A DNA stretch of 64,000 bases. Source: Rattus norvegicus (Eukaryota > Chordata > Mammalia > Rodentia > Muridae). Position numbers and translations under genes: made by a program. This document shows positions 23,236 through 35,259 of this stretch, piece after piece (the stretch's first letter is position 1; each line of letters starts with the position of its first letter). The notes beneath the pieces were generated by a model. It did no database searches. It was given only the letters and a program-made list of their open reading frames with translations, and was not told where the DNA came from. The DNA is taken from assembly GCF_036323735.1 (NCBI RefSeq), contig NC_086026.1, forward strand, positions 86,075,359-86,139,358, in the 5' to 3' direction.

Positions 23236-24740
23236 AAATGTTTCCATGTAAATCATTAAAGAGTATTCCAAGTCTCAGAGCGCACTTACACTTTGGCTTT
23301 TTAAATTGTGTAGGTGTGCTTGTGTGCACATGTATGTGCAAGCAAACGTGTGTTACTGTGTGAGCACGTGTGCGTGCATGCGTACGTGCGTGTGTATGTG
23401 TGTCTGATGGCAGTCAAAAGTCATCCTCTGGTGTTATACTTCCAGTGCCATTCATCTTGGTTTTTGAGGTAGTGTCTCTCACTGGGCCGTTGCTCACTGA
23501 TGATCTGCTGGTCTGCCTCCCCACGGCTTAGATTACAAGCCCTCCATTGTTCCTGACTTTTTTTTTTCAAATAAGGGTTTGAAAGCTCACATTCAGGTGG
23601 CAACCTTGATCTTTCTTTTGCAATAACTATATTTAATATAACATGTCCTGGATGTGAATACACTTACAGTGACGCTTTGAATAAACACCCTAACACATTC
23701 AGTGTTTACAAAGTTTCAATCCTTTTTATATATCTCAGTAACAAGATATCTGATGATGATACGTTTGCACTGAGGTTAAAAAAAAACCTAAAGGATAATA
23801 AAACACAGAGATTTTTATTAAGTTTCTGTTTCAAGCATCCGTGAGTCTAAGAATCAGAAAAAAATGCTGTCACTGTTTGCTGAGATCTCTCCACCTGAAC
23901 TCAAGAATTTTCCTCTGACTAAACTTTCTGCTCCCCGGAGGCACAGGGGAATGGGTTTGCTAAAGAGCTGTGTAATTGTTCATTCATTCCATCTGCAGTC
24001 TTGTCACCTTGGTGACTCATTTCAGAAGCCCCAAGAAAGATAATAACATTGAAGCCTATTCCAGGAACAGAAGGTGCCATACCTCACAGGTGAGAGAGGA
24101 TGCGGAGGGTGAGAGTAGCATTTAGCACATTCTGCTGGGTCTTTTATTATGCATTCTCTGTCTCTTCTTCCACTCCTCAGTGAAACAGTGTCTGCCATCT
24201 ATGAATAGATCTCCTGTCCCTTCTTACACAAGACTGCAGCTACCTTTAAACTGTGCTTCCACAACTCAGAGCAAATATTCTCCTTTCTCTGGCCAGGGTG
24301 CTTTCTGTTATGAAGACACTAAGGACTGGCAGATGGCACATGTTTCTTCTGATGAATAATACAAGAAAAATATATAGAAGTTTTAAATACAACTGTGCCA
24401 TAACATAAAATTTTTGAAATACAGCAATATAAAGTTTTAAATTCCAGCCGGGTTAGTCTCCGTGAGTGTTATAGTTCTGCCGTGCTTGCCTCAGGCAAGC
24501 TAAAGTATAAATAGCTTCGATACTAACATTAAAACATTCCAAGATACACAGCATGAAAGAATTCCAAATTAGGTATATCATTCCCAGCACTACAGTTAAA
24601 CGTAGTTGTAGTTTTGATTTTTTGAACCCTCTATCATCATAAATATGATGATTTGGTTTTTAATATTCCAAAGTTGCTACAACCTTTTAAATAATTATCA
24701 ACATCAGCAGCAAGTCTGTTGTAGAAAAAGCTATTCTTTC
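23236..24740. other. Unassigned DNA with a TG-rich stretch
   Basis: Alternating purine-pyrimidine TG/CG-rich sequence at 23310-23404. No gene or assignable repeat is seen in the rest. Confidence 0.5.
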
Positions 24741-24744
24741 AACT

Positions 24745-25850
24745 TTTAATGTTTTTTAATTTTTAATTTTATTTTACTTGGATAATTTATGTATTTACAT
24801 TTTAAATGTTATCCCCTTTACCCCCCTCCCATACCCCATAACTCCTCCCCCTGCTTCTATGAGGACTGCAGTTTCCCTCCCCTCCTCTCCTCCCAGTCTC
24901 CACCCACACCTCCCTTTGCCCTCTCCCATTTCCCTCATTTCACTCCTCCATTTCGCTTCAGAAAAGGGCAGGCCTCCCTCAGATAGCAACCAACCATCCC
25001 ATATCAAGTTGCAGTAAAACTAGCTTCCTCCCTCATATTAAGCCCAGATGAGGCAACCCAGCATGAGTAAAGGGTCTCCAAAGCATGCAAAAGAATCAGA
25101 GACAGCCCCTGCTCCCATCGTTAGGAGTCCCACAAGAAGATCAACCTACACAACTGTAGCATATGTGCCGAGCGTCAAGGTCAGTCCCATGAAGGCTCCC
25201 TAGTTGCTAGTTCCATCTCTGAGAGCTCCTATGACCCAGATTGGTTCATTCTGTGTGTTTTCTTATGGTGTCCTTGACCTCTCTGGTTCCTACAATCTTT
25301 CCTCCCCTCTTCTGCAGGATTCTCCAGGCTTCTCCTAAGGTTGGCTGTGTGGCTATACATCTGTTTTCATAGATTGTTATGTAAAGCCTCTTGGATGAAA
25401 ATTGGCTAGGCACCGACCAATGAGTATAGCAGAATACCATTGGGAATCATTTTCTATCCTAGGACTCTGGACTACCAGCCTCTGGATCCTCGCCCTCCAG
25501 GCAGTGTCAGGGGTGGGCTCCCTCTCTCAGCAAACTGGACCAGTCATTTGTTGTCCACTTTCACAATTTCTGGGTTACCTTTACCCCAGTACATCTTGTA
25601 GGCAGGAGAAATTGTTGCTCAAAGGTTGGTATGACTGAGTTGGAGTCTCAATCTCTCCATTGGAAGTCTTGCCTGGTAACAGGAGATGGCCAATTCAGGT
25701 TCCACATTCCCAGTTCTAGGAGTCTTAGTGAGGGTCACCCTTGTAGATTCCTGGGAGTTTCCATTGCACTAGATTTCTAGCTCTTTTCAGAGATGTCCGT
25801 CACCTCCCCATCCCAGTTGTCCCTTCCAGTATTCTTTCCTTTCATTCAAC
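24745..25850 (-). mobile_element. L1 (Lx family) 3' UTR, minus strand
   Basis: Antisense A/T tail (24745-24800), then C-rich antisense polypurine tract (24815-24935), then the characteristic Lx 3' UTR with phrases such as ggctaggcaccgaccaatga (25408-25427) and ggaccagtcattt (25538-25550). Long non-coding 3' part only; no ORF2 is recognised beyond about 25850. Confidence 0.8.
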
Positions 25851-26322
25851 CTTTTGTAAATGTACAAAGCTATGTCAGGGTCTTGAACAGACTTTCTGGG
25901 TATAGGTTTCAAAGGGGTTATGAACTAAAGATAACAATGCTGTCTTTATCCAACTTAAAAATGTGTAGAGAGTATTCTCTGAGTCTTTAATATTTTCTTT
26001 TATAGTACAAAATGTTGCATGCATTCAAGCAGGCAAATTTTCTAAAGTAACCTATAATTTAAATAAATTTAAGGTAGGCTATCAGAATTTTTAAGTTAAA
26101 TGTAAAAGACATTGATAATTTTCATTTTCAGAAAATACAAAATTAACCACTACCAATGCAGTGTAAGTAAGTGAAGAGAAACTTCTTCCAATAAGAAAAC
26201 TATTCTTATAATATTAACTTTTTTATAAGTTGACAATACTGCCAGTTGATATATCCTATTTTATAAAGATATGTCTAATATCTAATACTGGTAATCTTTA
26301 AAAGCATATAAAGTCTCTAATT
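25851..26322. other. Unassigned AT-rich DNA
   Basis: No gene or family recognised. Confidence 0.5.
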
Positions 26323-26338
26323 AAAAATAGGTAATACT

Positions 26339-26431
26339 GGGGTTGGGGATTTAGCTCAGTGGTAGAGCACTTGCCTTGCAAGCGCAAGGCCCTGGGTTCG
26401 ATCCCCAGCTCCGAAAAAAAAAGAAAAGAAA
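26339..26431 (+). mobile_element. ID SINE, full-length, 16-bp target duplication
   Basis: Complete ID body beginning ggggttggggattt, with intact RNA polymerase III A box tagctcagtgg (26352-26362) and B box ggttcgatcc (26395-26404), and an A-rich tail. Perfect 16-bp duplication aaaaataggtaatact at 26323-26338 and 26432-26447. Recent insertion and likely able to be transcribed by Pol III. Related to the BC1 RNA gene family but not BC1 itself (no unique 3' domain). Confidence 0.97.
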
Positions 26432-26579
26432 AAAAATAGGTAATACTCATATATGAATAGGGAAATTAGGCAGAGCAGAATAAAAAAGAATACATGCTAA
26501 TGGAAAATTTTTACAAAAAAAGAATGGCATAAAAATGAGGATGACTCGATGAGGAATGCAGCTGATCCTATCTTTTCTC

Positions 26580-26805
26580 ATTCCTCCCCAGTGCTTGGGA
26601 TGGAATCCAGAGACTGAAAGGGCTTTGCTACCATGCCTAACCCAGGCTGTTGGTTTATCTTTTCATTGACGTTGTCCTGGTTAACTTTGTTTATTTTTGA
26701 GATAATGTCTTGATTTGTTCTAAGTTGACCTTGAACTTGAGTCTGCCATCTCCTCCTGTTCTAATTATTGAGATGACAGCAATGAACTACACACCTCCTT
26801 TCTTC
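26580..26805 (-). mobile_element. Old ID-like plus B1 SINE sequences, minus strand
   Basis: 26590-26645 resembles antisense ID/B4 tRNA-like sequence (cagtgcttgggatggaatcc). 26690-26805 resembles antisense B1 (aagttgaccttgaacttgag, ctcctgttctaattattgag). Both are strongly diverged. Confidence 0.55.
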
Positions 26806-27712
26806 CTAGTTTTGAATGACCTTAAAACAGTGTTAGAGAATTTGAAGGAGAAACAAAACAAAACTCAGGTTCATTTTATGTATACCTTATATATACATTT
26901 TAGAAGTCAAGACACAGTTTTATTCCAAAATTTAAATTGCGGATATATATAAAAACATGAGAAATATTTTTTATGTTTTAAAGTGCTATATGTCTGTGTC
27001 TGGCTGTGATGAGATAATGAGAACTGTATCTGTCCTCCATCCTATGATCTCTCAAGCGGCTAAAGAAACATGTAAAAAAAAAAAACCCATAAAAACAACA
27101 GTTTTCAAACACCATGGAGCAGAAAATGTAGAATTGTTATTCCTTAGGTAGGAGCTGAACCATCTGAGCTCAACAATTGCCCAAGCTCAAGCTGAGGTAG
27201 GAGACAGTTCCCAGCCACAACAAAGAAAAGAGCAGTTTCAAAAAGTCCAAGACGTATAGCACTTGTAAGGGAGAACTCAGAGAAGGAAGCTTTACAGAGA
27301 ATGACGGTGGGGCTTGGTGACTGAGAAAGGAGAGGCCAAAAAGTAATCTCATAGGCTGGCAGAAGAACCACCTGAAATCCCGTGGGTGAGGTAGTGCTAA
27401 CCACAGTTCCTCCAGTCATACAAGCACTGGATAGTCATAAAGAACTTTGGGGGTAACAGCTAAGAAGCTCACCCTAATAATAGCACAGCAGATGGCACAG
27501 AGGAAGAACGGGGATAGATGAGGTGTAGGAACATTGAAACCGTGTAGGATAAATGGATGGAAACTGACTGCTGTGAGGAAGTTGCTGAGAAAGTAGAAAG
27601 GAAGATATCAGATATAACCACATTAACGAATAGGGTAAGGCAGGTCTTGTTCACAAATCGAATATCAGTAAGGAAAAGGGAAGACTGGACCTGCATCTAC
27701 ATCACACGTTGA
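26806..27712. other. Unassigned DNA
   Basis: No gene or repeat family recognised; contains a short A10 run at 27077. Confidence 0.5.
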
Positions 27713-27714
27713 GC

Positions 27715-28090
27715 TACTGTTTAAAGTGTATACCCCAGACTTACGTGTTGTAACCTTAGTCTCTAGTACCTCACCTGTGACGATATTTGGATCCCATACA
27801 AAGCCTCTTAATAAAGTGAGATGAAGTCACTATTGTTGACTCTAATCAGATTTGACTGGCACCTATCACAAAGGAAGTTTGGGATAGAGGAGACATCAAG
27901 GATATCTAACCCTGAGTCCAAATCATGTCAGAACACAGTGGGAAAGAGCCATTTGGAAGTCATGAAGGAGGTTTCCAGAAGAAGCCAAACTCAGACAACG
28001 CAGCTTCTTGTACTTCTAACCTGTAAAACCATGAGAATCAGATGTTTGCTGTTTGGGCCACCCAATCAGTGGTTCTTTATTATATTTTTC
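27715..28090 (+). mobile_element. Ancient MaLR LTR (MLT1-like), plus strand
   Basis: Recognisable MLT1 LTR order: gatatttggatcc-like start region, gactggcacctatcacaaag, then the 3' part with ttgctgtttgggccacccaatcagtggttcttta, which is diagnostic of these LTRs. No internal region. Old and diverged. Family name from resemblance. Confidence 0.7.
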
Positions 28091-28559
28091 TTCACAAACG
28101 AATCCAGGTACAGAATGGAGAGCAATGGCATCCACCACAAACCAGTTACACAGACAGCTTCAAAGCAAAGGAAGAGTAATGATCCCAGGTTCCCGACATG
28201 TTGAGGTTACGGTTTACAAAGGCAACATTTTAGTATAGCTCTTTATTGGGAGCTGACACATCTAAGACTAGAATTTTTGAGGGCAAACTCTTACCTCTTA
28301 GAATTTATTATGTTTTCTTAGATTGGAAATGGAAGTGGATGCTGATGAAGTTAGAAGAAGACATTGTCAAAAGGGTCAGCGAATTATAATAGAGAACTAC
28401 GTTGCTCAAGCACTAGAAATTTTAGGAAATGCTGTGTTTCTGTATTTGGAGAGGGAAAGGTGGTAAGAGAGACAGTAGGTGAGAAGTCACTAAGTGAGCT
28501 GACCATACATTTGCAAAGCCAGAACTGACTTTGGTCAGTTCTCAAAATCAAGGTTGAAA

Positions 28560-28855
28560 GTTAAGTCGCTATCAGATAAAGGGCTGTAGCTTTATGAGAT
28601 ATGGCGGCCATGTGAACTCCGCCTTCATGAAAAGGTTTGTCCAGTAAGTATGGGAGTGGGTTTGTTCTCTACAAGTGTGCTATTTGTAAAATGCTAAGCT
28701 TGGACTCCTCTGTCTTCTATTTTGTCATGGAAGGACTAAGGAAAACTGTCCCTGCCAGATGTCAGTCCCTGGGCAGAGAGCTAATACATTTCTGTCCATT
28801 AAAAGTTAGTCATTCTTAGGTATCTGTTGTGTCAGCACAAAATGAACTAAGACAC
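28560..28855 (+). mobile_element. MaLR LTR (MLT1/MST-like), plus strand
   Basis: Shows the conserved MaLR features gtatgggagtgggtttgttc (28648-28667), a downstream catttctgtccattaaaa and the terminal gtcagcacaaaatgaactaagaca. A second, separate MaLR LTR about 470 bp after the first. Confidence 0.65.
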
Positions 28856-30705
28856 ATGAGTGTATGAATGGATATATGTGTAAGTACATAAAAACTGAAA
28901 GTCATTTTTCTGTGTTTAAGTTGTTTTACTACATTCCACACAAAACCAATTAAATGTCATCTTCCTAAGTTCCAGTTGTAAAAATCATAGTCTGTCACAC
29001 ATCGTTGTTCTCATTTTGTCAGCATAATACCATGTTTTATGAGCATAATGTAAGCTAGGGGAATTCATCAATATTTTTATAGGCATAAAGATTTCTAAAA
29101 GGTTTTGCTTTTATGAAATTAAACAGAACTTGACACTATGCTATACTACTTTTTAAAGCACATGTTAATGTCATCCCTTTCACCACACTGCAATCATTTA
29201 GAGAGCAGAGGTTACGTGTCCCTCGGTGTCCAGCATACAAACTACTGATTGCTATAAAGTCAGTGCTCACTGAGTCTCTGAGGTAAACACCAACAAGAAG
29301 AAGAACGATTACACAATTTTCAGGACCCTATCTCTTTCTTTGCTGAATGAGTGCAAAGATATGATTTACCTTGATTTCTAAGTCCTCACTATATTGTTTG
29401 ACCCTTTGCCAATTTGTGACATGGATGTCACAATTCCACCACCCACAAGATGATTCTACTTATATTTCTTCTCCTTAGAGTTTGTCCCAAACTATTGCTC
29501 TACTCTTCGCTTTTTGTTGTTGGTACAGGTAGTTGTCCGTGGCAGACAGACAGAGGAGACAATCAGTAGGGCGGTACTGCTGAAGGGAAATGGGAAACCT
29601 AAACATCGAGGCCAGAGCATACCTATGATACTGTGCTTTGACACATAAATAACGATAATGATCACACAGTTATTAGTCTTTCCTCTATGAAGCATGCCAT
29701 TGGGTGATTTCCTTAAAATTAATCCCGCAAAGCATGGCGATTTGGAGGAGGAGAGAATTACTGTTCAAGGTCAGGTAGCTGGCGAACGGCTACCTTCAGA
29801 TGCCCTCACACCTGCTTGGGTACGGGCTCTCACTTTTACTTGCCATCTTGTTCACAGTTCAGATTTTGAAACACGAGAAGCTGAGGATTATCAGAAGGCT
29901 TTTCTTTATGGGGAGGATCCACATCCCTGATTTCAGCTTGGAAATTGAAGCCTACCCCGACCAATTCTACCCGGTAACTCCACATTCACATTCTCGTCAT
30001 TTCTAACCTCTGACGCTCTTGTGACATGTCTGCTTAGCCCCAGACATGCACTTGCAATTTCAGTTGACTTTCTGGATCACTCTTCTCTGCCAACTACAAG
30101 CCTGTGTTACACTTACCCTTTGAGAAGCTATACCTAATTAACTCACAACTCTTAACTATTTGTTTTTATTCCTCTTAATATTTCTAAGAATTACTTAGAC
30201 CGAGCACACACACACACCCATTTTAATGGCAGGAAATTCATTTATTTTTTATTTATCCATTAATGTGTTCATTCTGTGTTTCCACTGTGCACTTACTTGG
30301 CATTTGTTGATGTTACAACACTAGAAAATCCAATAGCGAGTGGCCCACTAAAATCCCTTGCAAAATTTAGACTTGATATTTAATGCATTAAGTAAATCCA
30401 TGGCCATGAAGAGTATCCAAATGACTAATTTTTACTGGATGTTGAGGAAGGGTCAATAAAGAAGGAACTTTTGAAATGAGAGTTAAACAGCAAAAACAAG
30501 TCAATGTGTATCGATGGAGAAAACCAATTTCATATTATCAAAGTGCAAACTTGCTATGATTAAAATCCGCTAAGAAGCCTAGAGGCCCTCGTGGCTGGAA
30601 CATGGCAGGTGAGAAGATCTGTAGTACAAGATGAGACTTAAGTTAGAAGTCATGATTATGTGACTATGTATTAACTGCACTGAGAGTCAATAAAGGAGTT
30701 TTTAT
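28856..30705. other. Unassigned DNA
   Basis: No gene supported. 29720-29810 has a faint MIR-like look (gttcaaggtcaggtagctgg), too weak to call. Confidence 0.45.
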
Positions 30706-30709
30706 TCTT

Positions 30710-30860
30710 TTATTTTGAAGTATTTTAATTGAGATAAAATTACATCAGTCTCCAATTTCCTCTCTCTAACCCCTCCCAGGGCCTGCACTCTCAACTGGAC
30801 ATTATCTTTTCCTTTAATTATCATTGCTACAAGCATATCTTTCAAAGTGAATGAAATATG
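30710..30860 (-). mobile_element. Short L1 3' end, minus strand
   Basis: Antisense rodent L1 3' terminus: T/A-rich start, ttttaattgagataaaatta, then a C-rich tract with aacccctccc. 5'-truncated. Confidence 0.55.
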
Positions 30861-33090
30861 ATCTAACTTCTCTTTTAGAAAGATGATTCTAGCTGCTAAG
30901 TGGAGGACGTCTTATATGGAAACAAGGATGTCTGAGCAATGAGCCCAGGGGAGAAATAATGCAGACTTAAATTGTTAAGGAACACTGAAGACAGAATAGG
31001 CCATTAGCAATGTAAGTTGGATGTGGCTAAGTGCCAGATTTAATAACACTTATGTTCTTCACCGTGTGGTAAGAAGATAAGGAAATAAGGTGGCTTAAAG
31101 GGAGGGTAAAAGAAGGAATTTCAATGTAATCACAACAAATTTGACATGGCTGTTAAAAATTAAAATAATAAACTAGATACAGCACTCTAGAGTTGAGAGG
31201 GGTAGTCAAGCATAGAGAAACAAATTAGGAGACACTAACAGTTCAATGGCAATGGAAACTATAGGAACTAATCTTGGAAAATGGATTGGTCCTGAGAGAA
31301 GGTCCTGCAGCATTTTTTACATTATATTTTAATGTAATATAGTGTTCTCAAATGGTTAGCCTGGTAGGCAATGATGACTAATTTTGTTCACCTGTATATC
31401 TGTTCTTTAATTTCTTTATAGGTTCTTCAAGGAGAGTAACTCCTGTCCGCTTTCACTTGAAGATGGTCCCTTTTCTTAGGTTAAATGAATATTTAAAATG
31501 AGATGAATTGAGCTGAATGAAAATAAATTATCAGTAGAATGGAAACACTTCTGGAAGTCGCTTAATGAAAGTGTTTCATTTACTTTTGTTTGTAAACACA
31601 ATTGACAGTAATAGGTAATGGATAGCACAGCTTCTGCTCAGTTCAGCAGAAAACAATTTTCTCATCTTTAAATTGTATTTTCAGTTCAATAGAAATGTAT
31701 TATACCATTTCTACAAATGTTAGAGATGAGACACTATCATGCACTCTTTTAGTCTGAATTTCCCCAGACTTCAATCAGTGAACTTAGATTTACAAGCAAG
31801 CATTTTAAAAGGTATTCTTATTAAGTAGAGAGACAAAGATTCTAAATAGGAAGGGAGACTACGGTATTACTAAGTACATTCCTACCATGGGCAACTAGAA
31901 GCTGTTCTTTTCTGGGGAAACTTAAGAGAACATGTATTGAGTGTATAGTTTAGAGATGAGATTTAAAGGGGTCTATATTCACACCATATGGTTCAGTGAG
32001 CTGTCTATCCTCTGAGATGGCTTCAGCTAAAGGGATTTTGTATTGAAATAACCCACAAACAAATAACACCAAATTATACTACTAAGGGATATTGTAGTCT
32101 AAATGGTGAGCTGTAAGGAGTGTGTGAGAGACTGACTGTTTTCCATAATGATTCAATGAGGAACCCACGGCACTTTTACAGTGAAATGTTAAAGGGAAAT
32201 TTTAAAGAGAAGCATGTTCTTGCTTATTAAAAGGTCACCTTTGCAAAGAGTGTTAGTTTGTTTTAGTCTGGAGGACTTTCCTGTAGAAAGAAATTGAGAC
32301 ATGTTTCTTAAGTTATATTAAGTCTCTTTTAACAAATACTGATGGGAAGCAGAGAAAATGGGAGAAGGGGTGTTTGTAATTGAACACTGGAACCTAGGAT
32401 TCGTATGTAAAAATAAAGGCACACTGTGCACCTCCCCATGTCTTTATTTCAGATTTTGGGTGGCAGAAGATCCACATATAGGATAAAACAATGACAGAAA
32501 CAATGGACTGGAACGAGCTGAAAAAAGTGGGGAAGATTAATACCCTCCAAAATCAAATCCCCCGTCAGTGCTATTGAAACTGCTGCCTTGGGGAGAAAGA
32601 TGACTTAGATTAATGACAGTGATCTCTTATGATCCCATCAATGCCATTACAGGAAAACAAAAGCCAAGGCAAAACCCAACAGTGACCCAACCCCACTGAC
32701 ATAGGAAAGACCATGAAGACCCACAGCAAGGCTACCCTCTGCAATCAGGAAGCGCCTTCACTAAGAACTGGGTCTGCCCATAATTAACCTTGAACGCTTC
32801 AGTTTTCAGTATTAGCATTTTGTTTAAGCATTCAAGTCCTAGTTTTTTCTTATAGCTACCTATGATCACTAAGACAACAGCGGGTGGGGGAGAGTCTTAG
32901 TAACGGGTAGAAGATAGGTTAACACCCTCTCTTTATCTTTGTCTATACGCAGTGCATAGCCTTACCTTTCATCTTTGACATCCTTGCAAAGCATGCCTGG
33001 AATAATCTATGCTTTCTGAGGACGAAGGATCAAATCAATGAAATAACTTAGATGGAAAACTTATATCCTGGAGGCAGTTAAACAAAATAG

Positions 33091-33149
<59 letters not shown>

Positions 33150-33430
33150 GTGTCACATGGGCAGTCTCTAGTTGCTTCATGATCATCGAGCTGAACTACT
33201 TTCCTGAGTGCCTTTGCTCTCCATGGGTTGGCCCAGTGCAGTGATTCAAAATAGTAAAATGTAAAATAGTTCCTGCTTCATCCCCAAAATAGTGATCAAA
33301 TGGCCTGCTAAGTTCATCTGGACTTGTCTCAATTATAAGGCCAGACAGGTTACTAAGCTACACCTATTAAAAACCAGAAATAAATATGTGAAATAAAAAC
33401 AATTTGTATATATTGTTGTTTAGTTTTTAT
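30861..33430. other. Unassigned DNA containing a (CT)n microsatellite
   Basis: CT dinucleotides run from 33093 to 33147 without interruption (27 units). No gene or family is recognised in the rest. Confidence 0.5.
33093..33147. repeat. (CT)n microsatellite, 27 units
   Basis: Pure CT dinucleotide run. Confidence 0.97.
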
Positions 33431-33431
33431 T

Positions 33432-33660
33432 TACTGAGACTCGAACCCAGAGCCTGGGGATGCTTGCTGAGCATCTCTCCTGAGCTGTAACCACACCCGT
33501 TTTTATCTCACATCACCTCTGCCCACTCTCTTACTCTCTCCCCACATTCTGAGAACAGGTCTCTACTGAATTGCCTAGAAAGCTCTAGAACTCATATTCT
33601 CTCGCTTCAGCTCTGCAAGTAGGATTTCAGGCATTCCGCCACCATCCTGGCTCTATGTTA
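33432..33660 (-). mobile_element. Old ID-like and B1 SINE pair, minus strand
   Basis: 33440-33512 resembles antisense ID-type tRNA-like sequence (actcgaacccagagcc). 33545-33655 resembles antisense B1 (agaacaggtctct, aggatttcaggcattccgcc). Diverged, and the same order as at 26580-26805. Confidence 0.6.
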
Positions 33661-34780
33661 CTAAACAGAACTTTTGTGTAAGGGATTACTCAAAAACATA
33701 TGTGCATTATATGAGCTTGCATGGATCACAGGGAACTCTGAAGCTCTAAGTCTTCCACAATAAAGAATGGGCACATTTTCTATACAGATATCGAGAAAAC
33801 CGAGAGCTCCATTTTATGCTGCCTTAATTCTTTTGTCTGTTTTGTGGTGCCTTTGGTTTCTTTACAAGTCTTTGCCCACCTGATATCATGAGCTCACAGG
33901 TGTCAATATTGTCATTGGCTTTCAGCACACCCTGTCTGCTGTTCCCGACAGAACCTGATGTATGCTGAGCAAGGCTTACAAGCATTTGGGGATTACAGTA
34001 TCCTCTGCAGGTCTACTGGTTCAGTGTCCTCTGCTTGGTCTCTCCATCTTGTGCTACTCTCCAGGTTAGCATTCACTTACCTCTTTGCATTGTATCATAT
34101 GGCTACTTATTTAGTCATGTTGATCAACCAAACTGTTACGATTACAGGCCTCAGTGTCATTAACTGAGTGTCCAGTTCGTAACATTATTGTGTCTATGTC
34201 AACTAATCGCTGGGACAGTAACTCTATTGCTGTTGTCATCATGAATCCACCACTCACACTGCAGCAATGGCATTTGTTAGGTTCTGTTCTGCTTATAGTT
34301 GAGGTTGCAGCCATGGGGTATCTATTTTAACTGCCTTGGACACTTCTTACGAGCAGCACGATCTCCAGTGAGCTGACTCTAGAGACAACAGCAGTACCTT
34401 TTCTCTTCGAAGCTTTCTTCCATGTCTCTTCAGACTTTCTTCTTCGCCACATTTGAGTGACAAAATTCACAAACTTCACACCTCTACTGCAAGTCACAGT
34501 GGGGACACGGTGTGTTTTTCATTAGATTTAAACTTTTGACTTCTTGACCAAATGGGGAGAAGTCGTCTAAATGGAGGGGATACAATGACGGTTATGTAGG
34601 AAACCTAGTTCTGTACTGCACACATGGTGGCCGTGCACTGTCTTGCCTCGTGCCACTTCTGTGCTGGAAGTGTAAATGCGTCCATCACCTGTCACAGGGC
34701 ACATTCGTGATGGATTTCTGAAGCAAGCTCTAAACATCTCACTCAGCTTCCTCAGCTGGGTGAAAAGGTTTGAGAATAAT
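33661..34780. other. Unassigned DNA
   Basis: No gene or repeat that I can support. Confidence 0.5.
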
Positions 34781-34784
34781 GCCT

Positions 34785-34985
34785 AAGATGCTTGGTAGGT
34801 GGCTCGGCTCTTTAGAGCACTTGCTGCTCTTGCAGGAGACCTAGGTCCGATTATCAGTGCTCATATGGTGGCTAATAAACATTTGTAACTCCAATTATGA
34901 CACCCTCTTCTGACCTCTGTGCGCATCAGGCACCAACATGCTGTACATACTAAATACGTACATCTAAATAGTTAAAGGAATGAAG
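34785..34985 (+). mobile_element. B2 SINE, plus strand
   Basis: tRNA-like 5' part with ggtggctcggctctttagagcacttgctgctcttgcaggagacct (diverged A and B boxes), then the B2 body (atggtggctaataa, accctcttctgacctctg) and an A-rich end. Moderately old. Confidence 0.8.
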
Positions 34986-35167
34986 CACAATACATAAATA
35001 AAATTATTGGTGCATTGCTGCTACAATAGATGATGAGAATTGGAAGACAGCCAATATGTAAACCTAGAGAACATGCATAGACACGATTGCCATCAAAAAT
35101 AGAATTACATAGAAAACCTGCAAACTTTAGGTTTGAAGGAAAGTTTTTATCTTCATTTATCTGAGCA

Positions 35168-35169
<2 letters not shown>

Positions 35170-35205
<36 letters not shown>
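35170..35205. repeat. (TG)n microsatellite, 18 units
   Basis: Pure TG run followed by TA/TG-rich sequence to about 35260. Confidence 0.97.
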
Positions 35206-35208
<3 letters not shown>

Positions 35209-35259
35209 ATACATATATACATATAATACATACATATATGTATGCACATGCATATATGT

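Noticed and set aside
26339..26431. tRNA-Ala gene
   Set aside because: A and B boxes are present, but the body is the ID SINE with an A tail and target duplication and does not close a tRNA cloverleaf. The same applies at 17132, 44252 and 45291.
29694..30006. Overlapping open frames as a small gene
   Set aside because: Short, two overlapping frames, no domain; composition as for unique non-coding DNA.
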